Assembly (NCBI GenBank): GCA_017163975.1
Contig: JAFFSR010000239.1
Span: 2,976,001-3,040,000, forward strand
Source of the DNA: Anastatus disparis
Taxonomy: Eukaryota > Arthropoda > Insecta > Hymenoptera > Eupelmidae
DNA: 64,000 nucleotides
Direction of reading: 5' to 3'
In this document: positions 14,082 through 26,700 of the stretch, one piece after another
Numbering within the stretch: position 1 is the first letter of the stretch
How the letters are laid out: every line of letters starts with the position of its first letter
The notes under the pieces: generated by a model
Seen by the model: the letters and a program-made list of their open reading frames with translations, nothing else
Databases searched by the model: none
Told to the model about the DNA's origin: nothing
Program-made: the position numbers and the translations under genes

Positions 14082-14379
14082 ACAGCTATTATTTCTACTT
14101 TATGCTTTGTTTCAGATTTATAATCTTTATTAGAAGAACTAGCATGGACAGAGTACTTGCCAAAACTAAAACTATTGTCAGATTTTTCAATGACGCAGCT
14201 ATAGCAGCGGCAATTACGTATTTATTTAATATAAAATCTCTCGTGCACGTATTTATCGTTAAATCGTGCTTGCGTTCAATAAAAGCAATATATTTAAATT
14301 TGCTTATATCCGGATCCTTGCCAAGCATTTTAGTGAAAACCATCCAGCTAAAAATTTTATTATAAATGAATTCTATCAT

Positions 14380-16165
14380 TTTTTTAAAATGATTAACATA
14401 AAATTAGCAAAAATTATTTACCATTTTGAACGAATAAAATACTTATTAAATATATAAATCAAACAAACAAATTCGATTCATTTTGAATATATATTATGAT
14501 ACTGATATTTGGATATAGTTTATTCAGCAGTATTATATCATTTGAAATGTAATTTAATATTTTATCGATTATATAGCAGATAACGCTATTAGAAAATAGT
14601 ATGTATCATTTGCATTGGCAAAATGAAAAATATCAATGAATAATCTTTAAATATTTGAAAAACAAATTTTTATCGATTTTCGTAAAGCGTAAGTTTTGAA
14701 ATATCCAATAATAGAATATGAAATTTTACTTGTAAACATAGTATTTTTATAGATTCATCTATTAAAAATTTAAATATTACATCAGATATCAAACAATTTA
14801 TCAAATAAATACAATTGAATTTATTGTTTTATCAATTGATGAGATACTGCTGAAGATAATTGCCTGTTGAAAGACTTGTTTAGTTATGGTTTGTACTTTT
14901 TTTATTAATATTTTAAATAGATACTCTTGTAACTTAATATGTCTGATTCTTTTGAAATTATATTTTATGAAAATAATTTTGGAATTTTTAACACTCAAAA
15001 ACAGCAAATTAATTGTTAACGTGATATTTCTTTACTTTGACTTCATTATCATAATTTAATCAAATCAAATAAAAGATTAGCTTCCTATTCAGTGAAATTA
15101 CGAAGATAAACTATTTCTATGTTTTTATTGAAAAAATTGATAGTTTCCACTTATGCTGATTTACAGGATCTAGTATTCACATACCTTTATTTTTCTTACC
15201 GTATCTTCTTTTCCACTCATTCTTTTTTGAATTGTATAAATAATGTTCACAGATTTTTAAAAAATATCAAAAAATATGAGTTAAAAATTTATTAATTTCT
15301 GATTAATTTACTTTTTTCTTAAATTAGTTTGTTTGTATTTCATAATAAAATTCATTTTATTACCTCCAGATTGTTATGGGATCTTACATTTAGAATTTAG
15401 AAAATCAGGAGTACTTATATCTATAATTGGTGAATGATTAATCATTGATTTTAGATTTAAGCTTTAACTTAATTTTTAGTGGAAAACTTTGAATTGTTTA
15501 TTCTGTGTGCCAAGAGCAAACAACATAAAGTGAGAAACTTTTGCAAACTCTGTTGGTTTCAGTTTTGTGCTATACAAAGTTAAATTATTAACACACGGAT
15601 CACCATATCATCTTTTTTCAAATTTAACTTTCCCTTTTAAATAAAATTTAAAATTAATGTAAAGTTTAATTTTTCATGAAAGTTAAAGAAGATTGAATAT
15701 TCGATTTTATAAAAATTATAAATAAGTGTATGATTAAATTTTCGGAATTAATATTTTTAGTATTTATAAACTTTCTTTCCTTTTTTCAATATAAAATTAT
15801 AAAAAGTTAAGAAAAAAATGCAAATAAAATTATTGTCTAATTCTTAATTCATAAACACTTTCTTTTAAATATTGAAGTACTTATTATGCAATAACTCTTT
15901 TGATTATATCATTGAATGCAAGAAAAAGATATGAAAATATATATGATGCTCATCAGTATTAGGCTAATAAAAGTCATTTACTGGAAATTATATGAAATAA
16001 GCTCCACCGACTTATCGAATAAATAAATCGATTGTCATCATTTTATTTTTTTTGTGAAGCCAATTTCCTTTAATAATTTAAAATCTCGTACAGCAATGGA
16101 TTCCGTGACAAGTCATACAACCAAATATATAAGCTTCGGGATTTTCATAATCATATGATAATATT
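14380..16165. other. AT-rich intergenic stretch
   Basis: Apart from the short relic at 15476-15607 I see no coding exon, repeat element or RNA gene. Open frames are rich in I, K, N and F and look like chance. Confidence 0.5.
15476..15607 (-). pseudogene. possible C-terminal relic of a second serine protease
   Basis: An open minus-strand stretch of 43 codons without ATG ends at a stop. Its composition is far more protein-like than its surroundings, with segments GDPCVNN and PTEFAKVSHFMLFA. The latter resembles the 'P.vftkVShf..fI' end of S1 proteases. It lies 1.1 kb upstream of the protease pseudogene on the same strand, which suggests a tandem pair. No matching upstream exons are clear. The family call rests on one motif. 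Confidence 0.35.
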
Positions 16166-16177
16166 AAATGTAAGAAA

Positions 16178-16383
16178 AATTGAGGTCGTCAGTGACTCAG
16201 TCGGTAGAGCGATGGACTCGTAATCTCGAGGTCCCGAGTTCAAATCCCGCTCTCGGCCGATGGATACATGCACCACTGTACGTTACATATGCTTTGTTCA
16301 CAAACGCACTGATGACTTCCGTCGCTAATTAGCATCGCAATGATAGCATAAATACAGCGACGTTAAATAAAATAAAAAGAAAA
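16178..16383 (+). mobile_element. tRNA-derived SINE copy (b), full length with 12-bp TSD
   Basis: This is the best-bounded copy. AAATGTAAGAAA lies at 16166-16177 and again at 16384-16395. Between them lie a tRNA-like head (A box TGACTCAGTCGGTAGAGC; B box AGTTCAAATCCCG), a body ending in AGCGACG, and a TTAAATAAAATAAAA tail. The tRNA-like loop reads CTCGTAA, giving an apparent CGT anticodon. Long target duplications of this kind show LINE-assisted retroposition. Confidence 0.93.
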
Positions 16384-17639
16384 AAATGTAAGAAATATAT
16401 ATCTATAGTTATGGTCGATATAAGTATATGAAGAAACAGATACCACAATTAGTATTTTTTTTTTATCAAAGATGTAGAAACATAAAAAATACCTTAAAAT
16501 TAAATAATAGCAACAAGGTATAATTTAGATATTTTTTTTCAATATATTTAATTAATTTAATTTAGGACATATTTTATGCTTATAAAAATATTTCCATGAA
16601 AAATTCGGTAAATGCACAAATTTATAAAAAAAAGAAAACATTCTTTGCAATAACTCAATTTACATTTGAAAAATTTGACAGGCAGAAAATAAATTTTAGT
16701 TTTAAAGTTTATGTACAAGAAAATTTACAGCACCTTGCAAAAGATTTCAATCTTCTGTTTTCTAATCAAATTTTCAGTTTTCCGTGAAATTGCAATACTT
16801 CAATCAATATAAATACAAAAAGGTCCAAAAAAAGAAATTCTAAAGTAAATTCAAATCGTTTTATTTGCAGCATTCGAAATAAAAAAAAAGAGAATTCATC
16901 GTTTGTGTATTTTTGCACAAGTTTCGAACGAAGGTAACATAACAGAAATTTTTTAAATTCTATTCAATTGTAGCTTCGAAAAGAATTGAAAACCTAAGCT
17001 TTTAAAAAAACTTATAAATATAAAAATTCAGAGGTGTTTGGAATACTTTAAAACGTTCTAACTTGATTTTTACAATTTCGATTTAATTTTAAAGCTACAA
17101 GTAATGAAATAAAATTTGAAAATTTCTATCAAATTATTGGTGTTTAAAATTAATAAACAAATACAAAAAAAGATAAACGATAAAGCACTTTAAATCTAGT
17201 TTCAAACACGATTCATAGAATTTTTTTTAATAATATTTACTCTCTAAAATTGAAACAGTGGGTATATCTATTTCAACGTGAAAATCCAGCCGCAGTGGAC
17301 GAATTCTCAGAATAAAATAGCGTGTGTATTCACTTATTGTAAGTGGATTTCACTGTTTTATTTTTATATTACAATTTCAGTGCAAGTTAAATTTTCGACA
17401 AGTTATTGAAAAATTTTGCAAGGTAATATTGTCTATGTAATAAGATAGGACTTTGATGTAATACTGTACTTTTTTGGCTAATATATAGCAATGCACCATT
17501 AAAAATTTAATGCAGCTTGTCAAATTATGAAATGTTTTATTTTATAATAAAAAAATTATAAAATTTTTAATATGGCAATATTTTTTAAAACGCTACCTAG
17601 ATGTTATCCTCGAAAAACATATCTGAAAAATATATTAAT

Positions 17640-17834
17640 TTTTTTTTATTAACGTCGCTGTATTTGCGTTATCATTGCGATGCTAATTAGCGGCGGAAAT
17701 CGTCAATGTGTTTGTGAACAAAGCACGTGTAACGTACAGTGGTGCTTGTATAAATCAGTAGAGAGCGGGATTCGAACTCGGAACCTCTAGATTACGAATC
17801 CATCGCTCCCACCAACTGAACCACTGACGACCTC
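17640..17834 (-). mobile_element. tRNA-derived SINE copy (c)
   Basis: Full-length minus-strand copy with B-box region (gggattcgaactcgg), anticodon-loop segment (gattacgaatcc) and body (cgtcgctgtatttgcg). Confidence 0.88.
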
Positions 17835-17849
17835 ACAGATGATGGTAAT

Positions 17850-20800
17850 AACCTCTCATATTTTACTGGAAGTTATTTTATCGTTAATGATAATTTGATT
17901 GAAATTTAAGTAATTAATATAAAGTGTAATCAATGATTAAGTGGGATAAAAATTTTCTGTTCACAGTTCAGTCATAATAATGGCTACTTCATTAACTCGA
18001 AAAATCAAAGAAAAATGACGCTGTTTTCCCTGTCGTATTTGACTAAAAAATAATCTGATTGTTCGATTCTATTATTTTTCTGTATTATCTCATAAATTTT
18101 TAAAATAGATTAATTTTCATGAAATTTGATAATTTCTTTGCACTTCTCTTCAATCCTATTTTCCAAGTAAATTAGTTGATTGAATCATGAATAAAATATT
18201 ATCGATGTAACATGAGAAGAAAATTGAAAATTATTTCTGCAGGTGGGAAATATTACTCGAATCAATAAAGCAAATTCGTTACATGTAATTTTATTAACCG
18301 TGGCTTTATTAAAAAATTATAATAAAAGTTTAAAATTTATAATACATACCATGCATTATTAGTTAAATTAAAATTTTTATAATAGTTTAGGATAATATTC
18401 AAATATTTGTAGTTAGATAATAGAATAATAATTAAGAAAATATAATCAAACCGATACATCTATATAAATACGACTTTTAAAACAAAAAATTCTGTAATAC
18501 ATTTTTTGTTTCAATGTATCGTAATGTGTAAGCTGCTACATTCATATGGATAAACTATAACTATTCAAATTAGTTCCAAAATTTACAACGTACAATTAAG
18601 GCAACAAAAACATTTCAATAAAATAATGAAATAATTTTTCTAACGAAAACTAATAAATATTTTTCCAGAAATGATTTTTTAGTACCAAGTCAATATTTAA
18701 AATATTGAACTTCCGTGTGTCAATTTCTAAAAATATTATTTCATTATAATATTAAAAATTTTATACTTATCAAAGTTCACATACGGTATTTTTTCAGAAT
18801 AATGCAGTATTGTTGGATTATTTATTTTCTTTTTTACATTCAATCATTTAAATTCAACACTATAGTTAACATTAAATACATCTTAGGATTAAGCATTATT
18901 TCTTGATGGACGCATTTGGATTGGTTAACGGTTTGAATGTAGAAACAATCAGCCTTATTATTATTTATTTATTTAATATTCTTGCATAATAAAAATCTGA
19001 ATTTGAAAATTTTACGATAACGATGACAATAAATAGTTTACCATTTCTTTTATTCCCTAATAAAAAATTGAAAAATAATCTTAAATATATTTTTTTAATT
19101 TATTTTTTAACAAATATGTATACACGTACATCATGTTTGTTTAAAAAAATAAAATCTTAATAATGAACTCTCATTGTTCTTATATTAAATTAATTAACAA
19201 GTGGAAGCATTTGTATTGTTACAAAGGAAACACATTTCAAAGTGCAAGCTAAATTAAAACGTTTTATCTAAATTACGAAAATTTAAAGGTTTGCAAAGGT
19301 GTTGATGTAGATGTGGGACTTCTCACACTATGTACCACAGCGAAAACAATTCAATGTTTATAAGGATATAGTTAGGTGTCCTTTTGTTTTCTCTCTGCAA
19401 CTGAGTCTATTTACGTTTACGAAAGGCACTCTGTGTGCGTGTATGTGTGGTATGTGTAAATTTGCGTGTATTTGTAGGTGTGTGTGCGTATATGCGAGTG
19501 CCGTTAATTAGTGAATCTAGGAACGGTGTGACGGTGGCTTTTGGCCGTTATGTCCGTCCGTTTCTCGGCTTGTAGAGAGAGTCTCGGGATCTCTTCTCTT
19601 GGCCGTCAGGGTAACCCACACACAAACACATATGTATTCATGTTTATGTATATGTGTGTGTGTATGTGTGGGTGGGTGTGCGTATGTGTGTAAGGAGAGA
19701 GGAATAGAAAGAGAAGGAGAAACAAGGAAGAGCAGAGCTTTCCGATGCAAATCACCGCGGAACACATCGCCAGCCTAGCACGAACTCAGCACAATCCGCC
19801 CTCTCTCTATTCTCGGCCATGCTATTTAACTACGGGACTACCAAGAGGATGCAGTAAATCAGTTCTGCTGTGAGGCGCTAAAGAGACTCCTATATTCTCT
19901 CTCTCTCTCTCTCTTTCTCTTGCTCAAGCTTCTTCCTTCCTTCCTTTCGATTCCATAGCTCTTATGCATATAGATGTGGAGATCCAAACATCCTATAACA
20001 GATCGATATGGATGAACATTTTATACTTCATCATTAAATATATATAAGCCTACATAACTCACGCGATGTTAACTTAAATTATACACGTATATAAGAAGCT
20101 AATTCTAGTAATTATTTGATTTTAATTGCTTTCATGAGTAAAGTATTGCTATAATAAGAAAAAATGAGTATATAGCCATTGCACCGTATAAGTATTAGCT
20201 AATAAACGTTTTATCGATCGCACACATAAGAAATATAAATTGCCGTTTCAAAATTGTCATTTAATTTTATTAGGATCGGTTATATATATCTATCTATTAT
20301 AACCGAAGTATTCACTCAAGTCACGCGCGTTATAAGATATAACACACCAGCCATAAAGTATTAAATGTATATATAGGTATAGAGTTTTTGGGGTGGTTGA
20401 AAACAATTGTGCGGGGGTGGATAGGGGGGGTTTTACAGAAAACATTTCTAGCTGAATCAGTCAGATTGTTGGGTGTATGGTTTGCGATAGGTTCTGCGAA
20501 ATTGATGAACAGTACGTGAGGTAAAACAACATTTCGAAGCAAATTAAACTTTGTTAGATATACATCAAACAATACTAACATTTATCTATAGATTTAAATG
20601 GCAGTCAGGGATTTCATCCTAGAAATCAAAGTATATACGTGTGTATAATAGAATCACAAATAACTATCTATTTCCAATTGTTCTGCAATTGCAAACAAGA
20701 GCATAAAAATGGAAAGAAATTCAACAAATAAGTATACTGTTGGTTGGTATTAGAAAATTTTTCCATGTATAGATTGACGAGTGCATGGATACACATGGTT

Positions 20801-23176
20801 ATTGGTATATAGTACTCCAACCCATATATACAACAAATCGGTATGGTCTTTCCTTGAATTTAGGATATAGAAATGGTTTTGGTCTGTTTGTGTGTGTGTG
20901 TGTGTGCAAGTGCAACAACACGGCAGTAGCATATCAGTATAGAATCGATAATGTGCACGCGTTCTGCAGCACACGCTATGTGTATATATATGTATATAAG
21001 GTAGGTTATATACGTATAGAGCTTTTAGCCTTTACCTATACTCCAGTTTTCGGTCCATTCTGCATACAAATGGCCCTTTTAACTCTTTTACGGTATGGAT
21101 AATTCGATAAAATTTGACTAGAGGGGATGGAATAGTGGCTGGGGAGGGAGCGAAGAAGTGCCAAGAGAAACATGCTTTGGCTATATAAGCGTCTATAATT
21201 ATTTAATATAAGCGAGAAATACCTCTCATATAACGCTATTTACTTTGAAGCTTCTTATATATAAGGATATCATATATATTTTTCTTTTCTATACATGATC
21301 GCTTTACGAAGAATATTAAATACGTGCCAAGCATTCAATCGAGAGTGTATACGGAAATGATAGAATTAAAGAAAATAATAAAAAGAAAGCGTTAATAAAA
21401 GTAAAAATTTTATAGTAAAAGATATTTCTATATTAAGAGGAAGTTCGTATAACCTCAAAAGCTTGTAATCGTAGGTATGCATTTTGTGGAAAATTCGTAT
21501 AGAAAATGAGTATATGTTTCAGGCAAATAGTACCAAAAAGAGGTTAAAGAGCAAAAGCTTCAACACGCTTCCGGATTCAAAGGATAAGGATGAAGAGTAC
21601 ATATATATAGAAGAGAGAGGTTTGTGGTTTTAGCCGGCGGCAACGAGCGACACTCTCTTTTCTCATTCTCTCTCTCGCTCTCTCAATATATGGTATACAA
21701 CGAGCTATCCCCCCAGCAGCAAACGACAGAGCGAGAACGAGCTGCAAATGTTTGCCAGCGTATATAATTGAATTTCAATTAACGAGATGCGCACTTAACG
21801 AGGCTTCCTTGTAGTCATATATACATATATCTTCTCTCACTTGCCTGTCATTATGTATGTACCAACATGATTGTGTATATGAGGTGTATGTGGATGTGTA
21901 AGTATATATCTGTCGACGACTACAGTAGATCAAGAATTTAAACATCGTTGGATTCTCTATGTTATAAGTTCAACTTTTATATATATATATATATATATAT
22001 TTATATTTGTGTACAGTAATAGCCTAAGGCTCTTGCGTGTTTCTCAAGATCGACGTGTCTGAGTGTACGGAGGTGTTAAAAGAGATTTTTTTTATTAAGA
22101 TTCAAATTCGATATAATCAATGTCTTAATTGAAGTTTAATTTGAATAATTTATAATTAATCAATAACGGTAGCTTCAGAATTTTTTACCTTCTCCTATAG
22201 TATTTTATTTTTAGAAAAAAAAAGAAAGGAGTAACGTTAAAATACCCAATTTATTATTACAATTATCAATTTAGTCACGTTATTATTTATAAAAAGCTTT
22301 ATCGTTTCAGCTTGTTGCACATGCGTTGATGAAGTTATCGACTGGTTTAATGAGCCATTATTAACAGTTCATTAGACTAATCAATATATTCATCAAGAAT
22401 GAATTTTTTTCCTTTTTTATTTTTAAACTTTAATACTAGCGTTGAAATTTTCAATCGCTATATTTATATATTTATATTTAACGTTGCTAACAATGGTAAA
22501 AGTACTAAATAAATTGTGACTCCTATTGTAAAAGAATGACGGACGGAAGTTTGAAACCGGAAATTCTGTCGTTAAAGCTTTCTAATTGGTTGAAAAGCTA
22601 AAGCATTCTTAAATTATAAATTACGGTGCTACGATTGTATCTCCGTGAAAAGATTGTAAAAATTGATTGCTAATTAATTGTCGTAAAATTCCTATCCATG
22701 AATTATAAAATTTCTTATAATATTCTATAATTTTTTCTACGATTTCCACGTATTTTTACATATTGATTTTTATTTTTAATGTAAAATAAAAACAATATTT
22801 CCGCTGTAACAGTAAAACAAGTTTATTATAACAATGTAGTGAATATGAAACTGGTTCATCAAACATATGTTATTATATTCTTTGACTGTTTTCTGTTAAT
22901 TAAAAATTTTCCAATAAAAATAAGAGAATCAAAAATATCATCCAATACGGTCATGTAACTTTGAAATCACAGGAAAAGGAGCGTCAAAGAGTATACTACC
23001 GTCAACTGTATAATATGATGTGATTAAATTTTGTTTGATGCAAAATACAATATTATAAAATCAATTTTTAAAGATATTAAAAACAATGATTTTGAAAGAT
23101 ACAAATAATTCTGTATCAATTTTTTTCATTTATTATCAACAGATATTTTATGTATAAATATATATATATATATATA
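17850..23176. other. non-coding stretch
   Basis: No coding exon is supported. 17.9-19.3 kb is very AT-rich. 19.3-21.9 kb is less so, with GT, CT and AT microsatellites and a GC-elevated patch near 19.5-19.9 kb. 22.0-23.2 kb is AT-rich again. Confidence 0.5.
19893..19921. repeat. (CT)n microsatellite
   Basis: A CT-rich dinucleotide run of about 28 bp with one interruption. Confidence 0.8.
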
Positions 23177-23592
23177 TTTATGTCGTCGTAGGCCGTATTC
23201 GGTGGAATACCTATAGACCACGCTAAATTTGTATAGGCATTGCATACGTTCATGCTAATATCTCGACGATATTCTCTCTGTCAATACTCCCTAAGGGAGT
23301 ATTGACAGATCGAGATATCGCACAGCATGGCCGTATATGACGCGAGTGACATCGATTCGTATGTTAGTGAAAACAAAAGAATGTCGTTAGATATGTCAAT
23401 GCTCATACAAATTCATATAAAATCTTAACTTTACAGAATGTTTTGTTTAAACAAATTTTCAAAGTTAAACAGTTAATAAGTATAATAAATAAGTAAATAA
23501 TGACATTATTTACTTTTTTTTAATAAAACATATATCATTAATTTAAAAAAATCATTTTTATAGTTCCTCATACGGCCTACCAACGACATAAA
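23177..23592. mobile_element. inverted-repeat (MITE-like) element with internal hairpin
   Basis: The ends share the inverted motif TTTATGTCGTYG followed by TAGGCCGTAT. Inside lies a near-perfect palindrome with 16-bp arms (23277-23292 and 23294-23309) around a single base. The arms extend outward through diverged copies of TATCTCGA and CATGCT. There is no coding capacity. I see no clear target duplication because the left side is an AT microsatellite. Confidence 0.72.
23277..23309. repeat. 16-bp perfect inverted repeat, 1-nt loop
   Basis: TCTGTCAATACTCCCT and its exact complement are separated by one A, at the core of the surrounding inverted-repeat element. Confidence 0.93.
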
Positions 23593-23598
23593 CTTATC

Positions 23599-23757
23599 TA
23601 CGTAACTTGGGAGTACGAAGGATTCTGAATCCAGGCTTGACTAAAGTGCTTGTCGCTTGAGCAGCAGTCAGTCTCGGACGCCCTCGACCAACTGCTACTC
23701 AAGCGCCAAACACTTTAGTCTCGCCTGTATTCATCCTTCGTACTCCCAAGTTACGTA
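23599..23757. repeat. 159-bp foldback hairpin, GC-richer than its surroundings
   Basis: The left arm starts TACGTAACTTGGGAGTACGA and the right arm is its inverted copy ending TACGTA. Pairing continues inward, with small mismatches, through GACTAAAGTG, CGCTTGAG and AGCAGT to a loop of only a few bases. The stem is therefore about 75 bp. Base composition is near 50% GC in a roughly 25% GC neighbourhood. It abuts the preceding inverted-repeat element by 6 bp. A foldback MITE is the simplest reading; a small-RNA precursor is possible. Confidence 0.8.
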
Positions 23758-26700
23758 TATAACTAATATATATATATATTAAAATTATATTTATACCCTT
23801 GATTTTGTACTTGTAGTTACTCAAATGTTTAACAACAATACTTTTTTTTATTTTAATTTGCATAGTTCTAATTGTTACGGAATGGAAAAAACTTTACAAT
23901 TATCATTCTATTAAAAAGTAAATTTAATAAATGAAATAAAGTTTTTCATTTCCTTTCTACAACTGAAAAGAATTGTATTTGACATGATAAAAATTATTTA
24001 AATTTTATATCAATTTAGTAGTTTAAATAAATACAATTTAGATTTTTAAAATCCAAAGCAATTTATTCTGTGCATTAGTGTTTATCAACTTCAATTAAAA
24101 TTAATCCATCGCTTAAAAAATTCTAGTTATTTAAAAGATTTAAACAACAAATATATAATTATTTTTTTTAAATCAACTTAAATAAACAAAATAAGAAAAA
24201 AAAATAATAATAGAATCGTAATCGAGTTGTTTATAATAAAAAAACCTTGCATAATTCGAAACACCTTAATGCACACGTAAGGTACATAAAAAGAAGTAAA
24301 ATGACCTAGCTTTAAAAAAAAGTGAGGCGGTAATAAAGGTGCATTTTGACTCCTAGAAAAAAGGGAAGTTTGTTAATTCAATTTTTTTTAATCTTTTTTT
24401 TCTTTCTTCTACTTCTTCTTGAATGCAGCATTGCAGGCATAGAATGTTATTTGCATTTGAAAGGTTTTAAGTATAAGTATATGCGTGTATGTGTGGAAAA
24501 GAGAAAGAGAGGAAGCAACGAGCAAAACGGTTATGTTAGTTTGAGTTTTCGCGTGCATATACCTTATTCCTAAGTAGTACACCTTCTTTTTCTTTCTCTC
24601 TCTCCCTTCTCTCTTTCTATCTCTTTGATCTACTTTGCTATACAGTTCGTTTTCTTCTTCTCCTTTTTTTTATTCACTGTCTTCCTTTTCTTCTTGTCAT
24701 ACATATATAGGTAGTCGCGTCTTCCAGATGTATGCGTGTAGTTTTCGAGTGGTTGATCAAATATGAAACGAGGGTGCCTATGAAACTGTATTACTGCGTT
24801 ACAAAAGAAATATGTATTTGCATGCGTGTGTGAGTTTACGTATGCGAGTGGGTGTACGGCCTTGTGCAAAGACAAAATTTTTCTTTTATTGAAACAGAAA
24901 TAAAAAAAAAATTTTCTCTTCAATATAAAGTATATAAAGTGTGTAGGCGAATATTACAATGGATATACACAGTGTCGTACACAACAAATAAGAGAATTTC
25001 AATACGGAGATTTTTCTCTACAATATAATTTTTACTATACATATATGCATGAACGAAAACAGAAAAATCAAACATTTTCACAACCATCTACCGTTTGAGT
25101 ATTTCACCTGTATGACGAGTAATAGAAAAGAAAATAAAAAAGGTAATAAAAGAAAAATAAAAAGAAAAATAAGAACCAAAAAAAAGTGAGAGAAAGAAGT
25201 GTTTAAGAGGGTAGAAAGTAAGATTTAGCACGTGTCCCCGTTATAACTGTACTAAGAGCTAAGCTGTTTTAAAAAAAGAAAAAAAAGAGAAAGAAAGGTT
25301 CATATATATATATATATATACGTGAAATGCAAGAAAAAAAAATTGGAAGCCCACGAGCAATTACAGGCAGCTTGTTACCGCTTGTCTATATGTTTAAAGG
25401 CCGCCGCAAAGTAGAGAATATATAGTCCACGTATAGGCACGAGAGATATCTTTGAGCAAAAGTTATACATATGTACTATTGCTACAGTAACCGCAGAAAT
25501 TATTTCATTAAATTTCCAACCTTCGTTTGCTCATCGTCTTTATACGTATATGCTCAATGATAATCTTCTATGCTACATTAGCACATGTGAAGATTTTCAA
25601 TGACCTACTTTTCTCGAATGTAAAAAAATATAATTTTCAAGAATTTTTTATTTAGTATTTTCATAATTTTCATAAAATTCAAAAAACATTTTATTTTTAT
25701 AAAATTTTATATTTTTGAAAAAAATAAATAAAATTTAATGTAAATTACATTAAACTGTGTGGTATTTTATGAAATACAAAAAATACCGACGCGTACAAGT
25801 ATTTATTTATTTTAATAAAAAAAGTGATTTAAATATGACATATAATACGAATAAAATGAAATTATTTTTGCTGATAAATTAGAAATTGAATTTGGATTAA
25901 ATATAATAATTAAATGGAATGAAACTTTTTCATAAAATTGATTTTAAAAAAATCTATTTAAAAGATAGCTTGTAAAAAAATTTTTTTTTCAAATTGAATA
26001 TTGTTTTAAAATTCGATAAAAATATTCCTCTCGATGAAATTGAGTACATCAACTTTAAATTTATCATGCATTAAATTATGAACTTCGGAATGCGTACAGA
26101 GTATTTTTATTTCTCAATGTCATTAATATTTACGTAACGCATTATATATATTGTTCTTTTGAATATTTTGTAAATGACATTTTCTCGCGACACACATTAC
26201 GTTACGAAAATCTGAACTTAGTTTAAAAACATTAACTCTCTTTTGCCAAAGCCACATAATTATTATGATTATTATAATATGAAATTAACAAATTAATGAG
26301 GATTCGTGTAGAGTTTCCCTCTTTCAACAATTTTATAAGTCTCTGACGTGTTTGCATTATATATATATATATTCTAAAGAATTCATATCAGAGGCATGAG
26401 GGGATATAGGGAAAACATATCGATAATTAAATTTAATTGAAATGTTGCATATAAAACATTCCCATTAAACTTTCAAGCCTTTAAAATAATATCATGAAAA
26501 CATTAAATTAATGAAAACGCGGGGGTAAGAGAGAAAGTTTTAAAATATTTATTGTGTGGTATACGACCATTGAAATATTTTCGTGCTTGTTATTCATGAC
26601 AGAGTTATGTGGATGTATATACCCGAAAGAAATTGAAGAAAAAATAAAAATTTAAAATAAAAAGTGCATAAAATGTAGGCAAAGGTGAAAGATATACCTT

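Larger units (their letters stand above)
10334..14347 (-). pseudogene. S1 (chymotrypsin-fold) serine protease pseudogene, split by a transposon
   Basis: Four minus-strand coding-like blocks run in the order of an S1 protease. Block A (14347-14074, resuming at 12671-12614) follows an AG acceptor. It reads KFKYIAFIE, then NKYVIAAA where families have the AAHC histidine region, then, after a frame change near 14198-14202, FSFGKYSVHASSS, VEIIAVPVQYDS and NGNIAVIW before a gtaact donor. Block B (11370-11266) reads MNFAKSIKFADHLPFG and ends in a stop. Block C (11223-10969) lies between an AG acceptor and a gtgaac donor and contains LSVLQVHKVAIPSQSNC. Block D (10465-10334) contains EFIGVDYFGLSLC. 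The order strand-Cys, His region, 'YD...IAVI', 'LQV.KV.I...C' and 'GV..FG...C' is S1-like. The frameshift removes the catalytic His codon, no GDSGG motif is seen, block B is stopped, and a DNA transposon and a SINE interrupt it. The block boundaries and the family call are my inference; a non-catalytic homologue that decayed is equally possible. Confidence 0.62.

Noticed and set aside
14102..14457. Two plus-strand open frames of 87 and 63 codons
   Set aside because: They are shadows opposite the minus-strand protease block A.
16182..16258. tRNA gene calls on the SINE heads (here and in the other copies)
   Set aside because: The heads have A and B boxes, but the stems are poorly paired and every copy continues into the same ~130-bp body and A-rich tail, so they are SINEs, not tRNA genes.
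17242..17310. Minus-strand stretch reading IRPLRLDFHVEIDIP with possible splice sites
   Set aside because: Looks slightly like the IRPICL motif of S1 proteases, but it is only about 23 codons with no partner exons.
20785..21102. 105-codon plus-strand frame and its 74-codon antisense partner
   Set aside because: Built around a GT microsatellite; Cys/Val repeats come from the repeat itself.
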